The translations under genes were made by a program, and so were the position numbers. The notes below the pieces were generated by a model that ran no database searches, had not been told where the DNA came from, and worked only from the letters and a program-made list of their open reading frames with translations. DNA of 22,459 bases from GWC2-37-8 sp964485555 (GTDB taxonomy: Bacteria > Patescibacteriota > Minisyncoccia > Moranbacterales > GWC2-37-73). Shown here one piece after another: positions 20,227 through 22,459 of the stretch; position 1 is the first letter of the stretch, and every line of letters begins with the position of its first letter. The stretch spans positions 1 to 22,459 of the forward strand of contig CAZAJN010000013.1 of assembly GCA_964485555.1 (NCBI GenBank), given 5' to 3'.

Positions 20227-21282
20227 TTATAAGATAGGATGGAGCATTTTAAGCAGGGCTAAAATTATCCAGTCAATCATCTTCATTTTATAGTGTGAAG
20301 GTTTGAATTTGCTGGAATTTTTTTTCCATAGCTCGGTTACATTCAAAATCTCTTGGACCAATTTTTTTTCTCGAAAAAAAACTCCAGCCTCAATATTAAG
20401 TTCAAAAGAGAGAATGTCCAGATTTTGTGAGCCAACCAGGGCCTCCTCCTTATCAATGATGAGAAGCTTGGAATGATTCATCTGATTTACAATATAAAAA
20501 TTTATTCCAAGAGGGTGAAGATTTCTCATGTATCTTTGATTTATGAGATTCATGATTTGCCAATCAACTTTTTTTGGGATAAGAATTTCCACTCTAACTT
20601 TGCGTCTTATTGCATCATCCAAAAGCGAGATCAGCCAGCGAGGAGGAGTTAAATATGGTGTTGTTATCAAAATCGATTTCTCGGCCCTGGTTATTTTTTC
20701 GATGTAATGATTTTTTAGGGTGTGGATGTTCCTATTTGGCCAATGTTCAATGATCCAAAATTTCAATTTCGAACTGAACTTCCTGTCTCTGAAAGCGATA
20801 ATTTTTTTATCTTTTCCTCCTGCCATTTTGTATGTGTAGGCGAATGAGCGAAGGATATTTTTTACCGTGCGTCCGCTGAGTTTGATTTGCAAGTCGTTCC
20901 AATGGGTGAAACGCTTTCCAATATTTACTCCACCGATGAAAGCAGTCTTCTCATCCACGATAAGTATTTTTCTGTGAATGTGTCTGAGCCAATTGCTGAA
21001 AAATAAGAATTCCACGCCCGACTTCTCGATATTCTTAGCTATTTCATTTTTAAGTGTTTTGCTTCCAAAAGCGTCAGCCACAATGACCACGCGCAAACCT
21101 TCTCGAGCTTTCTGTTTGAGTTTGCCAATGAAATCGTGACTTTTTTTCGTGTCATCAGAAAAAATATACATCTCAATGTAGATGGATTTCTTGGCTTGGT
21201 CTATGCTTTCAAGCATGGCGTCCCAAGCTTTTATTGATGTTGTATATAACTTATATTTCATTGAAAAGATGTGATAAATCAA
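20227..21282 (-). CDS. Phospholipase D-like / cardiolipin synthase family protein
   Basis: The 351-aa product carries two HKD motifs, H103-R-K105-ILIV-D110 and H270-S-K272-LLII-D277, each followed by a glycine segment (FIGGVNIG, LVGSQNLD), as in cardiolipin synthases and other PLD phosphatidyltransferases. It lacks the two N-terminal transmembrane helices of ClsA, resembling the shorter ClsB/C forms. The region between the motifs has the peptide AGGKDKK (154-160), also found in the HypF-like protein. The frame can open with TTG at 21282 (weak AGAAG before it) or with ATG at 21261; I cannot decide. Substrate is unknown. Confidence 0.88.
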   Translation of the reverse strand: MIYHIFSMKYKLYTTSIKAWDAMLESIDQAKKSIYIEMYIFSDDTKKSHDFIGKLKQKAREGLRVVIVADAFGSKTLKNEIAKNIEKSGVEFLFFSNWLRHIHRKILIVDEKTAFIGGVNIGKRFTHWNDLQIKLSGRTVKNILRSFAYTYKMAGGKDKKIIAFRDRKFSSKLKFWIIEHWPNRNIHTLKNHYIEKITRAEKSILITTPYLTPPRWLISLLDDAIRRKVRVEILIPKKVDWQIMNLINQRYMRNLHPLGINFYIVNQMNHSKLLIIDKEEALVGSQNLDILSFELNIEAGVFFREKKLVQEILNVTELWKKNSSKFKPSHYKMKMIDWIILALLKMLHPIL

Positions 21283-21383
21283 ATTCTTCTGCGCTTAAGT
21301 TTTAACATTTTTTCAATCAAAAGTAAATGTAAGAAAATAGTTTTCAATAGAAGATAGTTTTCAAATTAGCTAATTTGTTTGAT

Positions 21384-21409
21384 AAAAAAAGCCCATTTGG
21401 TAATGGGCT
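21384..21409 (-). terminator. Terminator of the 98-aa gene
   Basis: Read on the minus strand, AGCCCATT pairs with AATGGGCT and is followed by seven T. Confidence 0.85.
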
Positions 21410-21429
21410 GAGGGAGGTGTGGAAATGGG

Positions 21430-21726
21430 CTAGGGGAGACGCTTGGGATCCGGGTAGTGGCGCATGTTTCTTTTTTGTCTCTGGAATCCAAGTTTTGCTG
21501 AACATTCCGGACAATTGCTGCTGATGTTGCAGATGCAATTGCTGATTTTTTGCTGCTGGCCTTTAGCGGAAAAAAGTGTGGGAAGCGTTATTAAAACCAT
21601 GGAAATGGAGATGGCTAAGGTCAGCCACGGACCAGTCCCATGGAACATCAAGTTGTTGACGGCCTCATGAAACACTCCGCTGACCATGCCGATCAAAAAG
21701 AAAAATATCGCTGTTGTTTTGCTCAT
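21430..21726 (-). CDS. Small two-helix membrane protein with cysteine cluster
   Basis: The 98-aa product has two hydrophobic segments, TTAIFFFLIGMVSGVFHEAV at about 4-23 and WLTLAISISMVLITLPTLF at about 34-52. A soluble tail follows with CICNISSNCPEC at about 64-75, which could bind a metal, and then a basic end. I do not recognise a family. A GGGAGA Shine-Dalgarno at suitable distance and a strong terminator support a real single-gene unit on the minus strand. Confidence 0.65.
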   Translation of the reverse strand: MSKTTAIFFFLIGMVSGVFHEAVNNLMFHGTGPWLTLAISISMVLITLPTLFSAKGQQQKISNCICNISSNCPECSAKLGFQRQKRNMRHYPDPKRLP

Positions 21727-21945
21727 CGATGTCTCCCTGTTGGATTGTTAATGAATGGTTGATGATCTCACACCAGAGCATCTTAGCATAGTCGCAAAAA
21801 AAGCCAAGTGGTTTAAAATACTAGAATATTCAAAAGATGATGTTTACCGAGGACCGTCCTTGGAAAATGAAGCTTCCTGTTTGTGACAGCGCCAAATGTT
21901 TGTATCAATTACATTTGTCGGCGTTCTTCCGTGATAATATTCTGC

Positions 21946-21988
21946 CCGCCTCGACTCGTGGAGAACATCCACTTGTTGACGCGAGGCG
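21946..21988. repeat. GC-rich palindromic repeat, second copy of the smc insert motif
   Basis: Starting CCGCCTCGACTCGTGGAGA, as in smc. CGCCTCG (21948-21954) pairs with CGAGGCG (21982-21988), and GTGGA pairs with TCCAC inside. Confidence 0.8.
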
Positions 21989-21998
21989 AGCTAGAGGT

Positions 21999-22181
21999 GG
22001 TTCGAATCCCTCATTCCTGCAATTAGTGCGGAATTTACGCATCGCTCGTTTGCCGTCGCAAACTCACTCTTTGTCCACGGCAGCGCTGGACGTTCGTATT
22101 CCTCACGTCTATCGACGCACGCTGCATCGTCATTCTGCTGAATGTCGACTTACTTAGCTTCTGCCGGTTCGAATCCCTCAT
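21999..22181. repeat. Direct repeat of a tRNA T-arm-like 16-mer
   Basis: GGTTCGAATCCCTCAT occurs at 21999-22014 and again at 22166-22181. It looks like the T-loop and 3' T-stem of a tRNA gene. I could not fold a whole tRNA around either copy. Between them is 151 nt of GC-richer sequence without a convincing gene. Confidence 0.7.
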
Positions 22182-22197
22182 CCCCATAAATGGATCT

Positions 22198-22228
22198 CCC
22201 CACGGCAAGCCGACGGGGTATCTGTCGG
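22198..22228. repeat. Palindromic GC-rich hairpin near the right end
   Basis: CCCC and CGGC can pair with GCCG and GGGG around AA. An alternative stem, CCGAC...GTCGG, overlaps. It resembles REP-type repeats. AT-rich sequence with no recognisable gene follows to 22365. Confidence 0.45.
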
Positions 22229-22365
22229 ATTATCCTTTAGACACTAATGTGGCAAGCCATAGGGAATTAACCCACAAAGCGATTAAAATTAAGCTATTAA
22301 AAAAGAGGTATTAAAATTACGCTATAGATCATAATTAAAGGTTACCGAAATATATTGGCAAATTT

Positions 22366-22458
22366 TCAGAATTTTTCATTTGAGTCACCGAAACTTCTTT
22401 GTATATCGTAAAGCTTTTTAAGCCTTTTATCAACTTTGTTTTTGAGAATTAGTGGATT
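22366..22458 (-). CDS. Possible 3' end of an unknown minus-strand gene
   Basis: A frame open to the right edge ends with TGA (22366-22368) and encodes 30 residues including LKNKVDKRLKKLYDIQRSF. The composition is protein-like, but the fragment is too short to assign. Confidence 0.25.
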   Translation of the reverse strand, partial: NPLILKNKVDKRLKKLYDIQRSFGDSNEKF

Positions 22459-22459
22459 A

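Noticed and set aside
21837..22157. 106-aa plus-strand frame
   Set aside because: It runs through the palindromic repeat and one T-arm copy, has no Shine-Dalgarno, and its arginine/leucine-rich translation resembles no protein; composition explains the open frame.
21999..22181. One or two tRNA genes
   Set aside because: Only the T-arm-like 16-mer is present; no complementary acceptor strand, D-arm or anticodon arm could be found at the right distances.

Overview
The window reads as a chromosomal segment of an uncultivated, AT-rich bacterium, most likely a Candidate Phyla Radiation (Patescibacteria, Parcubacteria-like) member. The evidence is: short bacterial-type proteins (S16, L10, L7/L12, HU, SMC); a bacterial L10 leader; many genes without a Shine-Dalgarno site, some apparently leaderless; a reduced SMC; and a cytosolic [NiFe] hydrogenase related to the group 3b sulfhydrogenases. 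TGA acts as a normal stop (for example at the end of hypE), so this is not the TGA=Gly code of Gracilibacteria/SR1. The lineage is inferred from style, not from a marker-gene tree.

Region 1 (1-8,100) is a hydrogenase and maturation locus: the 3' end of hypD, hypE, a membrane/coiled-coil protein of unknown function behind a consensus promoter and a structured leader, a stand-alone C-terminal half of HypF on the minus strand, the hydrogenase delta (small) subunit, an inserted four-helix-bundle gene, the alpha (large, NiFe) subunit, a HypA-like protein without its zinc finger, a type IV pilin-like protein and glyceraldehyde-3-phosphate dehydrogenase. The alpha subunit stops exactly at the His of the L2 motif, so no C-terminal maturation protease should be needed. 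HypD/E/F/A would build and insert the NiFe(CN)2CO site of the delta/alpha pair. The usual beta/gamma NAD(P)H-linked subunits are not in the window.

Region 2 (8,100-9,600) has no conventional gene. It holds a candidate small RNA with its own promoter and terminator, a GC-rich degraded stretch, and the most unusual item here: a ~650 nt transcription unit with a consensus promoter (TTGACA-17-TATACT), a long 5' hairpin, five tiny ORFs of 11-30 codons (four of them with strong Shine-Dalgarno sites), hairpins between cistrons and a strong terminator.

Region 3 (9,600-17,180) carries housekeeping genes: smc (short, apparently hingeless, with a 26-residue repeat-derived insert just before the P-loop), a small unknown protein, HU, an ABC exporter, a Nudix hydrolase, rpsP, and rplJ-rplL behind an L10-type leader. 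Region 4 (17,180-22,459) carries a probable host-attachment/eRF1-like protein, a LysM-like membrane protein, a GHKL ATPase, a phospholipase D/cardiolipin synthase-like protein, a small two-helix membrane protein, and a repeat-rich end with tRNA T-arm-like direct repeats and a possible gene fragment.

A theme through the window is short, imperfect tandem arrays with strict 7-nt (sometimes 9-nt) periodicity. They lie between genes, often as inverted pairs (around the four-helix-bundle gene, before hypA, between rplJ and rplL, after gap, before smc), and four arrays lie in frame inside the hypF coding sequence. A separate GC-rich palindromic repeat has entered smc and recurs near 21,950.
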